In this document: one piece after another, positions 9,038-18,338 of the stretch
Position numbering within the stretch: position 1 is the stretch's first letter
Layout: every line of letters begins with the position of its first letter
NCBI RefSeq assembly: GCF_022637395.1
Contig: NZ_CP093337.1
Location: 604,001 to 668,000 of the forward strand
Direction: 5' to 3'
DNA: 64,000 bases
From: Shinella sp. H4-D48
Lineage (GTDB): Bacteria; Pseudomonadota; Alphaproteobacteria; Rhizobiales; Rhizobiaceae
The notes under the pieces: generated by a model
Told to the model about the DNA's origin: nothing
Seen by the model: only the letters and a program-made list of their open reading frames with translations
The model's database searches: none
Made by a program: the position numbers and the translations under genes

Positions 9038-10348
9038 ATGTCCACAGGCTTCTTTGGCGATATCGCCAAGATCAAATATGAAGGCCCCGAGAGCACCAAC
9101 CCGCTCGCCTTCCGCCATTACAATCCCGACGAGATCGTTCTCGGTAAGCGCATGGAAGACCATCTGCGCTTCGCCGTTGCCTATTGGCACACCTTCGTCT
9201 GGCCGGGCGGCGACCCCTTCGGCGGCCAGACCTTCGAGCGTCCGTGGTTCGACGACACGATGAAGGCAGCCAAGCTCAAGGCAGACGTAGCCTTTGAATT
9301 CTTCCAGCTGCTCGGCGTGCCGTTCTACTGCTTCCACGATGCGGACGTTCGCCCGGAAGGCAAGGACTTCGTGGAAAACACGAAGAACCTCAACGAAATC
9401 GTCGACTATTTCGAGAAGAAGCAGGCCGAAACCGGCGTCAAGCTACTGTGGGGCACGGCGAACCTGTTCTCCAACCGCCGCTACATGGGTGGCGCCGCCA
9501 CCAATCCGGACCCGGATGTCTTCGCGTTCGGCGCCGCCACCGTGAAGACCTGCCTCGATGCCACGCATCGCCTCGGTGGTGACAACTACGTGCTGTGGGG
9601 CGGCCGTGAAGGCTATGAGACGCTGCTCAACACCAATATCGGCCAGGAACTCGATCAGCTCGGCCGTTTCGTCAATATGGTCGTGGAGTACAAGCACAAG
9701 ATCGGTTTCAAGGGCGCGATCCTTATCGAGCCGAAGCCTCAGGAGCCGACCAAGCATCAGTACGACTACGATGTCGCGACGGTCTATGGCTTCCTCAAGA
9801 AGTACGGCCTGGAAAACGAGGTCAAGGTCAATATCGAGCAGGGCCATGCCATCCTGGCCGGCCACTCCTTCGAGCATGAACTGTCGCTCGCCAATGCACT
9901 CGGCATCTTCGGTTCGATCGATATGAACCGCAACGACTACCAGTCCGGCTGGGATACCGACCAGTTCCCCAACAATGTGCCGGAAATGGCGCTGGCCTTC
10001 TACCAGGTTCTGGCCGGTGGCGGCTTCACGACGGGCGGCACGAACTTCGACGCGAAGCTGCGGCGCCAGTCGATCGACCCGGCGGACCTGCTGATCGGTC
10101 ACATCGGCGGTATGGATTGCTGCGCGCGCGGCGTGAAGGCTGCGGCGAAGATGATCGAAGACAAGGCGCTGTCGGCACCGCTTTCTGATCGCTACGCCGG
10201 ATGGCAGACGCCCGAGGCGCAGAAGATTCTCGCCGGCGGGTCATCGCTGGAGGCACTGGAAGCCTATGTGGTCAACGGAAATGTCAATCCGCAGCCGCGT
10301 TCCGGCCGTCAGGAGTATCTGGAGAACGTCGTCAACCGCTACGTTTGA
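9038..10348 (+). CDS. xylA: Xylose isomerase
   Basis: A 436-residue class II xylose isomerase that converts D-xylose to D-xylulose with two divalent metal ions. Characteristic stretches are [19 protein letters not shown] near 50-70, [12 protein letters not shown] with the catalytic histidine, [20 protein letters not shown], the metal-ligand segment [16 protein letters not shown], and [19 protein letters not shown]. No key segment is missing. It begins 24 bases after xylB with GAGAGGAGA as binding site, and the operon ends in a clear terminator. No xylose transporter gene is adjacent, though the unassigned ribose-type ABC locus starting at 13.4 kb is near. Confidence 0.97.
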   Translation: MSTGFFGDIAKIKYEGPESTNPLAFRHYNPDEIVLGKRMEDHLRFAVAYWHTFVWPGGDPFGGQTFERPWFDDTMKAAKLKADVAFEFFQLLGVPFYCFHDADVRPEGKDFVENTKNLNEIVDYFEKKQAETGVKLLWGTANLFSNRRYMGGAATNPDPDVFAFGAATVKTCLDATHRLGGDNYVLWGGREGYETLLNTNIGQELDQLGRFVNMVVEYKHKIGFKGAILIEPKPQEPTKHQYDYDVATVYGFLKKYGLENEVKVNIEQGHAILAGHSFEHELSLANALGIFGSIDMNRNDYQSGWDTDQFPNNVPEMALAFYQVLAGGGFTTGGTNFDAKLRRQSIDPADLLIGHIGGMDCCARGVKAAAKMIEDKALSAPLSDRYAGWQTPEAQKILAGGSSLEALEAYVVNGNVNPQPRSGRQEYLENVVNRYV

Positions 10349-10369
10349 TTGTATTCCACTGGTAATGCG

Positions 10370-10395
10370 AAGGGCGCCGATGGCGCCCTTTTGCG
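10370..10395 (+). terminator. Terminator of the xyl operon
   Basis: Hairpin with 9-bp arms AAGGGCGCC and GGCGCCCTT and a 3-base loop, running into TTTG, 22 bases after the xylA stop. Confidence 0.8.
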
Positions 10396-10600
10396 TTTCA
10401 GGATGCCAAAACCATGGGTGTGACGGATCTACTGCCTAACGTTACGTTATGTGTTCGTCCAATATTTTCCAGGTTGTATTCTGTATCGTTTCAGATTTCA
10501 GATAACGTTGTAGAATTGATATTTTTCAATTTAAGTGCGAATTTTATCCAAAATAGAGGCTTTGTTTACTATCATTCCGAAGAATTGAAGGGAATCAGGG

Positions 10601-12163
10601 GTGCTGTGGCCTCAACCTTTGATTGATTTTATGGCGGCCACCAGGACTATTCCGATGACGGCGCAGGATGCCAAGACCAAGCAACTGAATGATCGCCTCG
10701 AGTTTGTCGATCTCGACGTAACGCAGCGCGAAGCACTCAGGCGCGCTCTTCCCACGATTTCTGCCTCGCTGGATGGAGCGCTCGACACGTTCTATCGCAA
10801 GGCGCGCGCGACGCCGGAGACTGCCCGCTTCTTTTCCAGCGAGGCGCATATCCAGGGCGCAAAGGGACGGCAGATCAAGCATTGGGAACTGATCGGCTCC
10901 GCGAAATTCGATGCGCAGTATGTCGATGCGGTCACCACGATCGGCAAGACCCATGCCCGCCTTGGGCTCGAGCCGCGCTGGTACATCGGCGGCTACGCAC
11001 TGATCCTCGATTCCATTCTTCAAAGCGTCATCTCAAAGCATCTCGAGGGTTTCCTTTTCCGCAAGAAGGCCGCGGCGCTTGGCGAGGAGGTTTCGTCCGT
11101 CGTCAAGGCCGCGCTCGTCGACATGGACTACGCGATCTCGGTCTATCTCGAGGCGCTGCAGGAAGAGCGTGACAAGGGCGAGTCCGAACGGCAGGCGCAG
11201 AATGCAGAGCAGGAGGAGGCGCTTGCTGCGCTCGACACGTCGCTGAACCGGGTGGCCGGGGGTGATCTGACCGCCTCCATCACCAAGCCGCTCGCGCCGC
11301 AGTTCGAGCGGCTGCGCTCCAATTTCAATGCCGCGATCGGCAAGCTCGACGATACGCTGGGCTCCATCGCCGCTGTGGCCGAGGACGCGGCCGGCAATTC
11401 CAGCGAACTGGTCGCCGCGACGGACGACATGTCCAGAAGAACCGAGCAGCAGGCGGCGTCGCTGGAAGAAACTGCGGCGGCGGTTGAAGAAATCACCACA
11501 ATCTCACGGGAAGCCGCCAATCGCGCCGACGAGGCACGCCGTGTCGTCGGAAGCGCCACAGAGGAGGCGCGGCGCTCCGGCGACGTCGTCGAGCAGGCGG
11601 TTTCGGCGATGAGCGCGATCGAGGATTCTTCGCGGCAAATCACCCAGATCATTGGCGTGATCGACCAGATTTCCTTCCAGACCAATCTTCTGGCGCTGAA
11701 TGCCGGCGTCGAGGCAGCGCGCGCCGGTGAGGCGGGCAAGGGCTTTGCCGTGGTGGCGCAGGAGGTTCGCGAACTGGCGCAGAAATCCGCCGCGGCTGCC
11801 AAGGAGATCAAGACATTGATCGACAAGTCGTTCGAAGATGTGCTGCTGGGGGTTTCCTTGGTGAACAAGACAGGCGAGGCGCTGCGCCATATCGGCGAGC
11901 AGGTCGTGCACATCAACGGGCATATCGATGCGATCGCCAGCTCGGCGCGCGAGCAATCCGCTGGGATTTCCGAAATCAACACGGCAGTCGTCAGCATGGA
12001 TCAGATGACCCAGAAGAATGCCGGCATGGTTGAGGAAACCAATGCCGCCACGCACAATCTGATGCAGATCAGTACCAACCTGAAGGGTCTGGTCGACAGC
12101 TTTACGGTCTCGGCCGGGCGCGCCCGAGTGGCAGCCGTTGCCGAAGTGCGGCGGTACGGCTGA
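10601..12163 (+). CDS. Globin-coupled, soluble methyl-accepting chemotaxis protein
   Basis: Residues about 25-180 form a sensor globin (protoglobin type), with the probable proximal histidine in IGKTHARLGLEPRWYIGGY. Residues about 230-500 are the chemoreceptor signalling domain. Its conserved tip reads QISFQTNLLALNAGVEAARA and is followed by GEAGKGFAVVAQEVRELAQ. No membrane segment is present, so this is a cytoplasmic receptor of the HemAT or IcpA type, expected to sense oxygen or redox state through haem and signal to CheA/CheW. The C-terminus lacks the CheR-tethering pentapeptide. The GTG at 10601 has AAGGGA in front; ATGs at 10631 and 10655 are alternatives, and 10655 would fit globin homologues. 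It stands alone, after an AT-rich 200-bp promoter region. Confidence 0.9.
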   Translation: MLWPQPLIDFMAATRTIPMTAQDAKTKQLNDRLEFVDLDVTQREALRRALPTISASLDGALDTFYRKARATPETARFFSSEAHIQGAKGRQIKHWELIGSAKFDAQYVDAVTTIGKTHARLGLEPRWYIGGYALILDSILQSVISKHLEGFLFRKKAAALGEEVSSVVKAALVDMDYAISVYLEALQEERDKGESERQAQNAEQEEALAALDTSLNRVAGGDLTASITKPLAPQFERLRSNFNAAIGKLDDTLGSIAAVAEDAAGNSSELVAATDDMSRRTEQQAASLEETAAAVEEITTISREAANRADEARRVVGSATEEARRSGDVVEQAVSAMSAIEDSSRQITQIIGVIDQISFQTNLLALNAGVEAARAGEAGKGFAVVAQEVRELAQKSAAAAKEIKTLIDKSFEDVLLGVSLVNKTGEALRHIGEQVVHINGHIDAIASSAREQSAGISEINTAVVSMDQMTQKNAGMVEETNAATHNLMQISTNLKGLVDSFTVSAGRARVAAVAEVRRYG

Positions 12164-12166
12164 GAT

Positions 12167-13192
12167 CTACCGCTTCAGGAAACGCCGCGAGGGAGCCGAG
12201 ACGGAATTGCGCACGATAAGGTCGGGGCGCAGCAGGATTTCCGTTTCGGCCGGCTCGCTGTCTGAGAGCAGTTCGAAGAGCAGTGCCATGGCGCTTTTGC
12301 CGATGGCCGTGCGCGGCTGGCGGATCGTGGTCAGCGACGGCGACATGAAACTCGCCTGCGGCACGTCGTCGAAGCCGGTGACGGAAAAGTCTTTCGGTAC
12401 ATCGTAGCCGCGCGCGGCGAGCCCTATCATCACGCCGATGGCCGTCTGGTCGTTCACGCACATGAAGGCGCTCGGCAGGGTGTCACGCATGAAGAGCTGC
12501 TCGAGTGCGAGCCGCCCGCTTTCGATGGTACCATCGCCTTCCAGTACGATCCGTTCGCTTTCCGGCACACCGGCCGCATCTAGCCCCGCGTCATAGCCCT
12601 GGCGCCGTCGGCTGTAGGCAAGGCGCGTGCGCGAATCGCCGACGAAGGCAATCTTTCGGTGACCTTCGGCGATCAGCAGGTCAATCGCCTTGCGCGCGCC
12701 TTCGATATCGTCGACGCCGACATAGGGAATGCCGCCGTTATAGACGGGTTCGAAGACGCCGACGCTAGGCGGCAGGCGGGCGGTCATCGTCTGGTGCCCG
12801 AAGGGGAGGATGCCAGTGAAGAGGATCAGTCCGGCAGCCTGGTTCGAATTCAGGAATTTCAGATATTCCAGCCCGCGTTGCGGATCGTTCTGCGTATGGC
12901 CGATCAGGATGCCGTAGCCGTGGGCGCGTGCCTCATTCTCAAGGCCGACGAGGATGTTGGAGAAATTCGGGTCGCCGATGTCGGGCGCCACGACGAGGAT
13001 CATGTTCGAGCGGCCGAGTCGCAGGCTGCGCGCCATCGCATTGGTCGTATAGCCGGTGATAGCGATCGCCTGATTCACCTTCAGCCGCGTCGAGTTGGCC
13101 ACTTTTTCCGGTGTGTGGATGGCCCGTGACACGGTCGCTATCGAGACTTGCGCGATACGCGCGACATCCTCGATCGTGGCTGGACTGGACAT
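12167..13192 (-). CDS. LacI family repressor of the adjacent sugar ABC locus
   Basis: A 341-residue LacI-type regulator. The helix-turn-helix begins TIEDVARIAQVSIATVSRAI near residues 5-24, followed by the hinge region GYTTNAMARSLRLGRS. The ligand domain has typical segments such as FMCVNDQTAIGVMIGLAARG and VTGFDDVPQASFMSPSLTT. It is transcribed divergently from the ABC transporter operon, and the shared region contains twin operators. An ATG at 13192 is chosen; a GTG six codons upstream is possible. Its stop lies 4 bases from the convergent chemoreceptor stop. The effector is presumably the sugar handled by the neighbouring operon. Confidence 0.88.
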   Translation of the reverse strand: MSSPATIEDVARIAQVSIATVSRAIHTPEKVANSTRLKVNQAIAITGYTTNAMARSLRLGRSNMILVVAPDIGDPNFSNILVGLENEARAHGYGILIGHTQNDPQRGLEYLKFLNSNQAAGLILFTGILPFGHQTMTARLPPSVGVFEPVYNGGIPYVGVDDIEGARKAIDLLIAEGHRKIAFVGDSRTRLAYSRRRQGYDAGLDAAGVPESERIVLEGDGTIESGRLALEQLFMRDTLPSAFMCVNDQTAIGVMIGLAARGYDVPKDFSVTGFDDVPQASFMSPSLTTIRQPRTAIGKSAMALLFELLSDSEPAETEILLRPDLIVRNSVSAPSRRFLKR

Positions 13193-13341
13193 CGACAAAC
13201 TGGCTCTCACTCGGCGGCGGCGGTTCCAGAAATGCGAAACGATTCTCTATCCGGAACGGCTGATACAAACGATTTGCGGGACACTACACAGACTGGCCCG
13301 AGGGTCAAACGACGCTTGACGAAAATTCCTGATGTCCGATG

Positions 13342-13378
13342 ATGTAAACCTTTACATAGACCGTGTAAAGGTTTACAT
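13342..13378. promoter_or_regulatory. Paired 14-bp operators in a perfect 15-bp inverted repeat
   Basis: TGTAAACCTTTACA at 13343-13356 and TGTAAAGGTTTACA at 13364-13377 are each dyads and are also mirror images of one another. Centre-to-centre distance is 21 bp, two helical turns. They lie 39 bases before the ATPase gene in the divergent region and are the likely LacI-repressor sites. Confidence 0.75.
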
Positions 13379-13416
13379 AATGCCCAAGCGGTCGAGGAGC
13401 CGCAGGGAGGAAATCG

Positions 13417-14943
13417 ATGAATCCGGACGTTGCCGACGGCGCACCCGTTGTTCTAGCCGCACGCCGTGTCTCCAAATCTTTCAATGGCGTGCAGGTGCTT
13501 TTCAGCGTCAATTTCGAGCTGCGCGCCGGTGAAATCCATGCATTGATGGGAGAGAACGGCGCCGGCAAGTCGACGCTCGTCAAGATCCTTTCGGGCTTCG
13601 AGCAGCCGACCTCCGGTGAAATTCTTCTCGATGGCCAGCCGACCAAGCTGCCGCCAAACGGTCAGGCCGAGGCGCTTGGCATCGTCATCATCCACCAGGA
13701 ATTCAATCTGGCGGAGCACCTTACGGTATCCGAGAGCCTTTTCCTCGGTCGCGAGGTCACGCGTTTTGGAGTGCTGGATCGCAAGTTCATGCGCGCGGAG
13801 ACGCGCCGCGTGCTCGATCAGCTCGGCTCGCATGTCGATGAAAACGCTCTGATCAGCTCTCTGTCCATCGCCGACAAGCAGATGGTGGAAATCGCCAAGG
13901 CGATCAGCCGCGATGCGCGCATCATTTTCATGGACGAGCCGACGGCCGTTCTCTCCCGCGAGGAAACCAATTATCTTTTCCGGCAGGTGCGCAAGCTGCG
14001 CGAGCGTGGCACGTCCTTCGTCTTCGTCTCGCACAAGCTGGATGAGGTGATGGAGCTGACCGACCGCGTCACGGTGCTGCGCGATGGCCAATGGGTAAAG
14101 ACGGCGCCGACCAGCATTCTCGACGGCGAGTCGATCGCCCAACTGATGGTCGGTCGCGAGCTTTCCAGCCTTTATCCCGCCAAGCAGGAGCCGAGCGTCG
14201 ACGAGGATGTGATGCTTTCCGTCGCTGGGCTGTCTACACAGTATGTTCAGGACGCCAGCTTCGATGTGCGCAAGGGTGAAATTCTCGGCTTCTCCGGCTT
14301 GATCGGGTCAGGGCGCACCGAGCTGATGGAAGCGGTCGCGGGCCTCAGGTCCCGCACTGCGGGAGAGGTGTCCGTTCGCGGGACGCCGGTGCCGGCGGGC
14401 GATGTGCATGCCGCCAATCGCGTCGGCATTGCCTACATGACGAAGGACCGCAAGCATAAGGGCCTGCTTCTGAACTCCGGTATGACCGCGAACCTTACCC
14501 TGCAGTCGCTGGACAGACACGGCGAGCATGGTTACCTGAGCCCGAAGAGCGAAGCGGCCGCCCTCGAGCGGGCGCGGCGACGCTTCGACATTCGCGTGCG
14601 CGACGGTCGCGTCGTCGCCGGCCGCATGTCGGGCGGCAACCAGCAGAAGCTTCTGCTCGCAAAGGTGATGGAAACCGAGCCCGACGTCATCATCATCGAC
14701 GAGCCGACACGCGGCATCGATGTGGGCACCAAGCAGCAGATCTATCATTTCATTTCCGCGCTCGCGCGCGACGGCAAGTCGATCATCGTCGTCTCCTCGG
14801 AGATGCCGGAGATCATCGGGCTGTGCACCCGCGTTGCGGTGATGCGGGAAGGGCGGATCGTCGGCATTCTCGAAGGCGAGGAGATCTCCGAGCAGGAGAT
14901 CATGCGCTATTCGGCCGGCTTGAAGAAAAAGACCGCTGCCTGA
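13417..14943 (+). CDS. Sugar ABC transporter ATP-binding protein (RbsA/MglA type)
   Basis: A 508-residue double ATPase of the carbohydrate uptake class 2 (CUT2). The first domain has Walker A GENGAGKST, a signature region SIADKQMVEIAKA, and Walker B IIFMDEPTA. The second has the usual degenerate Walker A (GLIGSGRTE), signature MSGGNQQK, and Walker B IIIDEPTRGID. Both halves match RbsA in length and pattern. It energises uptake with the permease and binding protein encoded next. The start is preceded by GGGAGGAAA. A terminator is absent between it and the permease gene, which begins 51 bases later. The sugar is unknown. Confidence 0.92.
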   Translation: MNPDVADGAPVVLAARRVSKSFNGVQVLFSVNFELRAGEIHALMGENGAGKSTLVKILSGFEQPTSGEILLDGQPTKLPPNGQAEALGIVIIHQEFNLAEHLTVSESLFLGREVTRFGVLDRKFMRAETRRVLDQLGSHVDENALISSLSIADKQMVEIAKAISRDARIIFMDEPTAVLSREETNYLFRQVRKLRERGTSFVFVSHKLDEVMELTDRVTVLRDGQWVKTAPTSILDGESIAQLMVGRELSSLYPAKQEPSVDEDVMLSVAGLSTQYVQDASFDVRKGEILGFSGLIGSGRTELMEAVAGLRSRTAGEVSVRGTPVPAGDVHAANRVGIAYMTKDRKHKGLLLNSGMTANLTLQSLDRHGEHGYLSPKSEAAALERARRRFDIRVRDGRVVAGRMSGGNQQKLLLAKVMETEPDVIIIDEPTRGIDVGTKQQIYHFISALARDGKSIIVVSSEMPEIIGLCTRVAVMREGRIVGILEGEEISEQEIMRYSAGLKKKTAA

Positions 14944-14994
14944 GCCTCGAATGGCGGGCGGCACGACAACAAAACACTCACGTCGGGGACGAAC

Positions 14995-16005
14995 ATGACG
15001 GCAAGCGAAGACGCGGCAGAAACCAGCGCGAGGGGCCGCACCTGGCGAGACATCGATCTGAGAGCGGTCGCGCCCTTTGCGGCGCTGGCACTGCTCCTCA
15101 TCGTGGGTGCGCTGGTCAATCCGAATTTCATCGGGCTCAACAACCTCGCGAACGTGGCGACACGCAGCGCCTTCATCGCGATCATCGCGGTCGGAGCGAC
15201 CTTCGTCATCTCGTCCGGCGACCTTGATCTCTCGGTCGGATCCATGGTGGCCTTCGTGGCCAGCATCATGATCCTCTTCATGAATTCCGGCGCGATTGCT
15301 GATCCGTCGCTGATGCTTGCGGCGGCGGTGGCGCTGACGATCATCATCGGCGCCGGCTGTGGCCTGGCGAACGGCCTGATCACCACCGTCGGCAGGATCG
15401 AGCCCTTCATCGCCACGCTCGGCACGATGGGCATCTATCGCGGTCTCACCACATGGCTGTCGCAGGGCGGCGCCATCACGCTGCGCGAACCGGAATTGCA
15501 GACGCTCTATCGTCCGGCCTATTTCGGCACCATCCTGGGCGTGCCGGTTCCGATCGTCGTCATCCTGGCGGTGACGATCGTCGCGGCCTTCGTTCTCTAC
15601 CGCACCCGGTATGGCCGCCATGTAGTTGCTGTCGGCTCCAACAGCGACGTCGCGCGCTATTCCGGCATTCCGGTGAACCGCGTGCGCACCATCGCTTTCG
15701 TCATCCAGGGCGTCTGCGTGGCGATTGCGGTGCTGCTTTACGTGCCGCGTCTCGGTTCCACCTCGGCCACCACCGGCATCTTGTGGGAATTGCAGGCCAT
15801 CACCGCGGTCGTCGTCGGCGGCACGGCGCTGAAGGGCGGGGCAGGGCGCGTCTGGGGCACGATCTGCGGCGCGTTCATTCTCGAGCTGGTCGGCAACATC
15901 ATGCTGCTCTCCAACTTCATCAGCGAATATCTGATCGGAGCCATCCAGGGCGCGATCATCATCATTGCGATGCTCGTCCAGCGCTCGCTGGTACGCAAGT
16001 CGTAA
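14995..16005 (+). CDS. Sugar ABC transporter permease (RbsC type)
   Basis: A 336-residue inner-membrane protein with roughly 8-10 membrane segments, of the BPD_transp_2 (RbsC/XylH/AraH) family. Family landmarks are IISSGDLDLSVGSMVAF-like sequence near residue 75 (VISSGDLDLSVGSMVAFV), GRIEPFIATLGTMGIYRGL, the cytoplasmic EAA-like loop (GRHVVAVGSNSDVARYSGIP), and TAVVVGGTALKGGAGRVWGT. It forms the channel for the sugar captured by the downstream binding protein and is driven by the upstream ATPase. It is the middle gene of the transporter operon. Confidence 0.92.
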   Translation: MTASEDAAETSARGRTWRDIDLRAVAPFAALALLLIVGALVNPNFIGLNNLANVATRSAFIAIIAVGATFVISSGDLDLSVGSMVAFVASIMILFMNSGAIADPSLMLAAAVALTIIIGAGCGLANGLITTVGRIEPFIATLGTMGIYRGLTTWLSQGGAITLREPELQTLYRPAYFGTILGVPVPIVVILAVTIVAAFVLYRTRYGRHVVAVGSNSDVARYSGIPVNRVRTIAFVIQGVCVAIAVLLYVPRLGSTSATTGILWELQAITAVVVGGTALKGGAGRVWGTICGAFILELVGNIMLLSNFISEYLIGAIQGAIIIIAMLVQRSLVRKS

Positions 16006-16111
16006 GCCAGGCAATTCCGGCCACAGCACAAGGCGGCCGGGATTGCGGGAGAATAGCCGGGTTCACAGGTCGCCCGGCCGCGAAGCAAGACCTGCTTTTG
16101 GGAGGAAACTC

Positions 16112-17065
16112 ATGCGCAAGAAACTATTGGGCCTGACGGTCGCCGCGGTTGCCGCCTTTGCCGGCTTCGCCCACGCTCAGGAAGAGAAGAAGGTAACGAT
16201 CGGCGTTTCGATTCCGGCCGCCAGCCACGGCTGGACGGCAGGCGTGATCTATCATGCCGAACGTGTCGCCAAGCAGCTGATGGCAAGCCATCCGGGCCTC
16301 AACGTCGTCGTCAAGACCTCGCCGGACCCGGCAAGCCAGGCCAACGCCGTGCAGGATCTTGCCACCCAGGGCATCGACGCGCTCGTCATTCTGCCGACCG
16401 ACCCGGATCCGCTGGTCAACGCCGTCAAGGAAATCAAGGGCAACGGCACCTTCGTCGCACTTGTCGACCGTGCACCGAGCGTCAACGACAGCACCGTGCG
16501 CGACCTCTATGTCGCCGGCAACAATTTCGCGCTCGGCGAAGTGGCCGGTCAGTACATCAAGGACACCACGCCGGAAGCTGAAGTCGTCGTCATCCGCGGC
16601 ATGCCGATCCCGATCGACCAGGAACGCCAGAACGGCTTCGACAAGGGTATCGAAGGCTCGGGCGTCAAGATTCTCGACCGTCAGTACGGCAACTGGAACC
16701 GCGACGATGCCTTCAAGGTCATGCAGGACTACCTGACCAAGTACCAGAAGATCGATGTCGTATGGTGCCAGGACGACGACATGGCTGTCGGCGTACTCCA
16801 GGCCATCGAGCAGGCTGGCCGCACGGACATCCAGTATGTCGTCGCGGGCGCCGGTTCGAAGGACATGATCAAGAAGGTCATGGACGGCGACAAGATGATC
16901 CCCGTCGACGTACTCTATCCGCCGGCAATGGTCGGTACCGCCCTTGAAATGGCGGCTGCCCACTTCTACGGCCAGGTCCCGGTCCGCGGCGTCTATACGA
17001 TCGATGCCACGCTGGTGACGAAGGACAACGCGAAGGATTTCTACTTCCCGGATTCCCCGTTCTGA
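16112..17065 (+). CDS. Sugar ABC transporter periplasmic binding protein (RbsB type)
   Basis: A 317-residue protein with a Sec signal peptide (MRKKLLGLTVAAVAAFAGFA then HAQ, cleavage near 22-23). It has a two-lobe Peripla_BP_4 fold: VTIGVSIPAASHGWTAGVIY opens lobe one, and WCQDDDMAVGVLQAIEQAG lies in the hinge half. It captures a sugar in the periplasm for the RbsA/RbsC-type partners upstream. The ATG at 16112 has GGGAGGAAA. A strong terminator follows, so part of the transcript ends here. That fits the binding protein being the last transporter gene, with downstream catabolic genes made at another level. The ligand cannot be assigned from sequence. Confidence 0.92.
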   Translation: MRKKLLGLTVAAVAAFAGFAHAQEEKKVTIGVSIPAASHGWTAGVIYHAERVAKQLMASHPGLNVVVKTSPDPASQANAVQDLATQGIDALVILPTDPDPLVNAVKEIKGNGTFVALVDRAPSVNDSTVRDLYVAGNNFALGEVAGQYIKDTTPEAEVVVIRGMPIPIDQERQNGFDKGIEGSGVKILDRQYGNWNRDDAFKVMQDYLTKYQKIDVVWCQDDDMAVGVLQAIEQAGRTDIQYVVAGAGSKDMIKKVMDGDKMIPVDVLYPPAMVGTALEMAAAHFYGQVPVRGVYTIDATLVTKDNAKDFYFPDSPF

Positions 17066-17079
17066 TCCAATGCTGATGT

Positions 17080-17116
17080 GCCGCCCGGGACATTGCGCTC
17101 CGGGCGGCTTTTCTTT
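17080..17116 (+). terminator. Terminator after the binding-protein gene
   Basis: Arms GCCGCCCGG and CCGGGCGGC with an 11-base loop, followed by TTTTCTTT. It lies between the binding-protein and isomerase genes and should reduce read-through. Confidence 0.85.
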
Positions 17117-17175
17117 GGCGGGCATATCGATTTTCGCATTGCTCGCACCGTCGAAGGTCGATAGTTTTCAAAATC

Positions 17176-17191
17176 TGCGGTACGTACCGCA
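17176..17191. promoter_or_regulatory. 16-bp perfect palindrome upstream of the isomerase gene
   Basis: TGCGGTACGTACCGCA is a perfect dyad with a central CG, LacI-operator-like, 55 bases before the isomerase start and after the terminator. It differs from the operators upstream of the transporter genes, so a different regulator may act here. Confidence 0.5.
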
Positions 17192-17246
17192 AGAACATCT
17201 TCAACCGGTCGCGAGGAGCGTCCGGCTGCATGGGAGGAAGCCGAAT

Positions 17247-18299
17247 ATGAAGACGATCAAGGGCCCGGCCCTGTTTCTCGCACAGTTCGCCGGAGATGCT
17301 GCTCCTTTCAATTCCTGGGACAGCATCACCAAATGGGCTGCCGATATCGGCTACAAGGGCGTGCAGGTTCCCAGCTGGGACGGGCGGCTGATCGATCTAA
17401 AGAAGGCGGCGGAATCCAAGACCTATTGCGACGAATTTGCCGGCAAGGCGCGTGAGAACGGCGTCGAGGTAACGGAACTTTCCACCCATCTGCAGGGCCA
17501 GCTCGTTGCCGTTCACCCCGCCTATGACGAAGCCTTCGACGGCTTTGCGGCACCCGAGGTGCGCGGCAATCCGAAGGCGCGGCAGGCCTGGGCTGTCGAG
17601 CAGGTAAAGATGGCGCTGACAGCATCGCGCAATCTCGGCCTGGATGCCATGGCGAGCTTTTCCGGCGCGCTGGCGTGGCCGTTCGTCTACCCCTGGCCGC
17701 AGCGTCCGGCCGGTCTGGTGGAGACCGCTTTCGACGAGCTCGCAAAGCGCTGGAAGCCGCTGCTCGACCACGCGGACGAGAACGGCGTGGATGTCTGCTA
17801 TGAGATCCACCCTGGCGAAGACCTGCACGACGGCATCACCTACGAGATGTTCTTGGAGCGCACCGGCAACCATGCCCGCGCCTGCATGCTCTACGACCCC
17901 TCGCACTACGTGCTGCAGTGCCTCGACTATCTCGACAATATCGACATCTACAAGGACCGCATCCGCATGTTCCATGTGAAGGATGCGGAGTTCAATCCAA
18001 CAGGCCGGCAGGGCGTGTATGGCGGCTATCAGGGCTGGGTCAACCGCGCCGGTCGGTTCCGCTCCCTGGGCGACGGCCAGGTCGATTTCGGCGCCGTCTT
18101 CTCCAAGATGGCGGCCAATGATTTCGCCGGCTGGGCCGTGGTCGAGTGGGAATGCGCGCTGAAGCATCCCGAGGATGGAGCCCGCGAGGGCGCGGAGTTC
18201 GTCAAGGCGCATATCATCCGCGTCACGGACAAGGCCTTCGACGACTTTGCCGACGGTGGCACCGACGAGGCGGCCAACCGGCGCATGCTGGGCCTGTAA
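17247..18299 (+). CDS. Sugar phosphate isomerase/epimerase (AP-endonuclease 2-like TIM barrel)
   Basis: A 350-residue TIM-barrel protein of the xylose-isomerase-like superfamily. Metal-ligand segments are recognisable: CYEIHPGEDLHDG, CMLYDPSHYVLQ, MFHVKDAEFNPTG, and WAVVEWECALKHPEDGA, giving the Glu-Asp-His-Glu pattern of this fold. It probably isomerises or epimerises a keto sugar or inositol-like intermediate, paired with the dehydrogenase encoded next, a common pairing in rhizobial sugar loci. The ATG at 17247 has GGGAGGAAG. It follows the ABC transporter genes but has its own upstream palindrome. The exact reaction is unknown. Confidence 0.85.
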   Translation: MKTIKGPALFLAQFAGDAAPFNSWDSITKWAADIGYKGVQVPSWDGRLIDLKKAAESKTYCDEFAGKARENGVEVTELSTHLQGQLVAVHPAYDEAFDGFAAPEVRGNPKARQAWAVEQVKMALTASRNLGLDAMASFSGALAWPFVYPWPQRPAGLVETAFDELAKRWKPLLDHADENGVDVCYEIHPGEDLHDGITYEMFLERTGNHARACMLYDPSHYVLQCLDYLDNIDIYKDRIRMFHVKDAEFNPTGRQGVYGGYQGWVNRAGRFRSLGDGQVDFGAVFSKMAANDFAGWAVVEWECALKHPEDGAREGAEFVKAHIIRVTDKAFDDFADGGTDEAANRRMLGL

Positions 18300-18338
18300 A
18301 GGCGACCCTTCCTGCGAGCGTGGCGCGAGGCAGCATAT

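Noticed and set aside
14308-16029. A 573-codon minus-strand frame over the ABC transporter genes
   Set aside because: The plus strand encodes the RbsA- and RbsC-type proteins with correct motifs.
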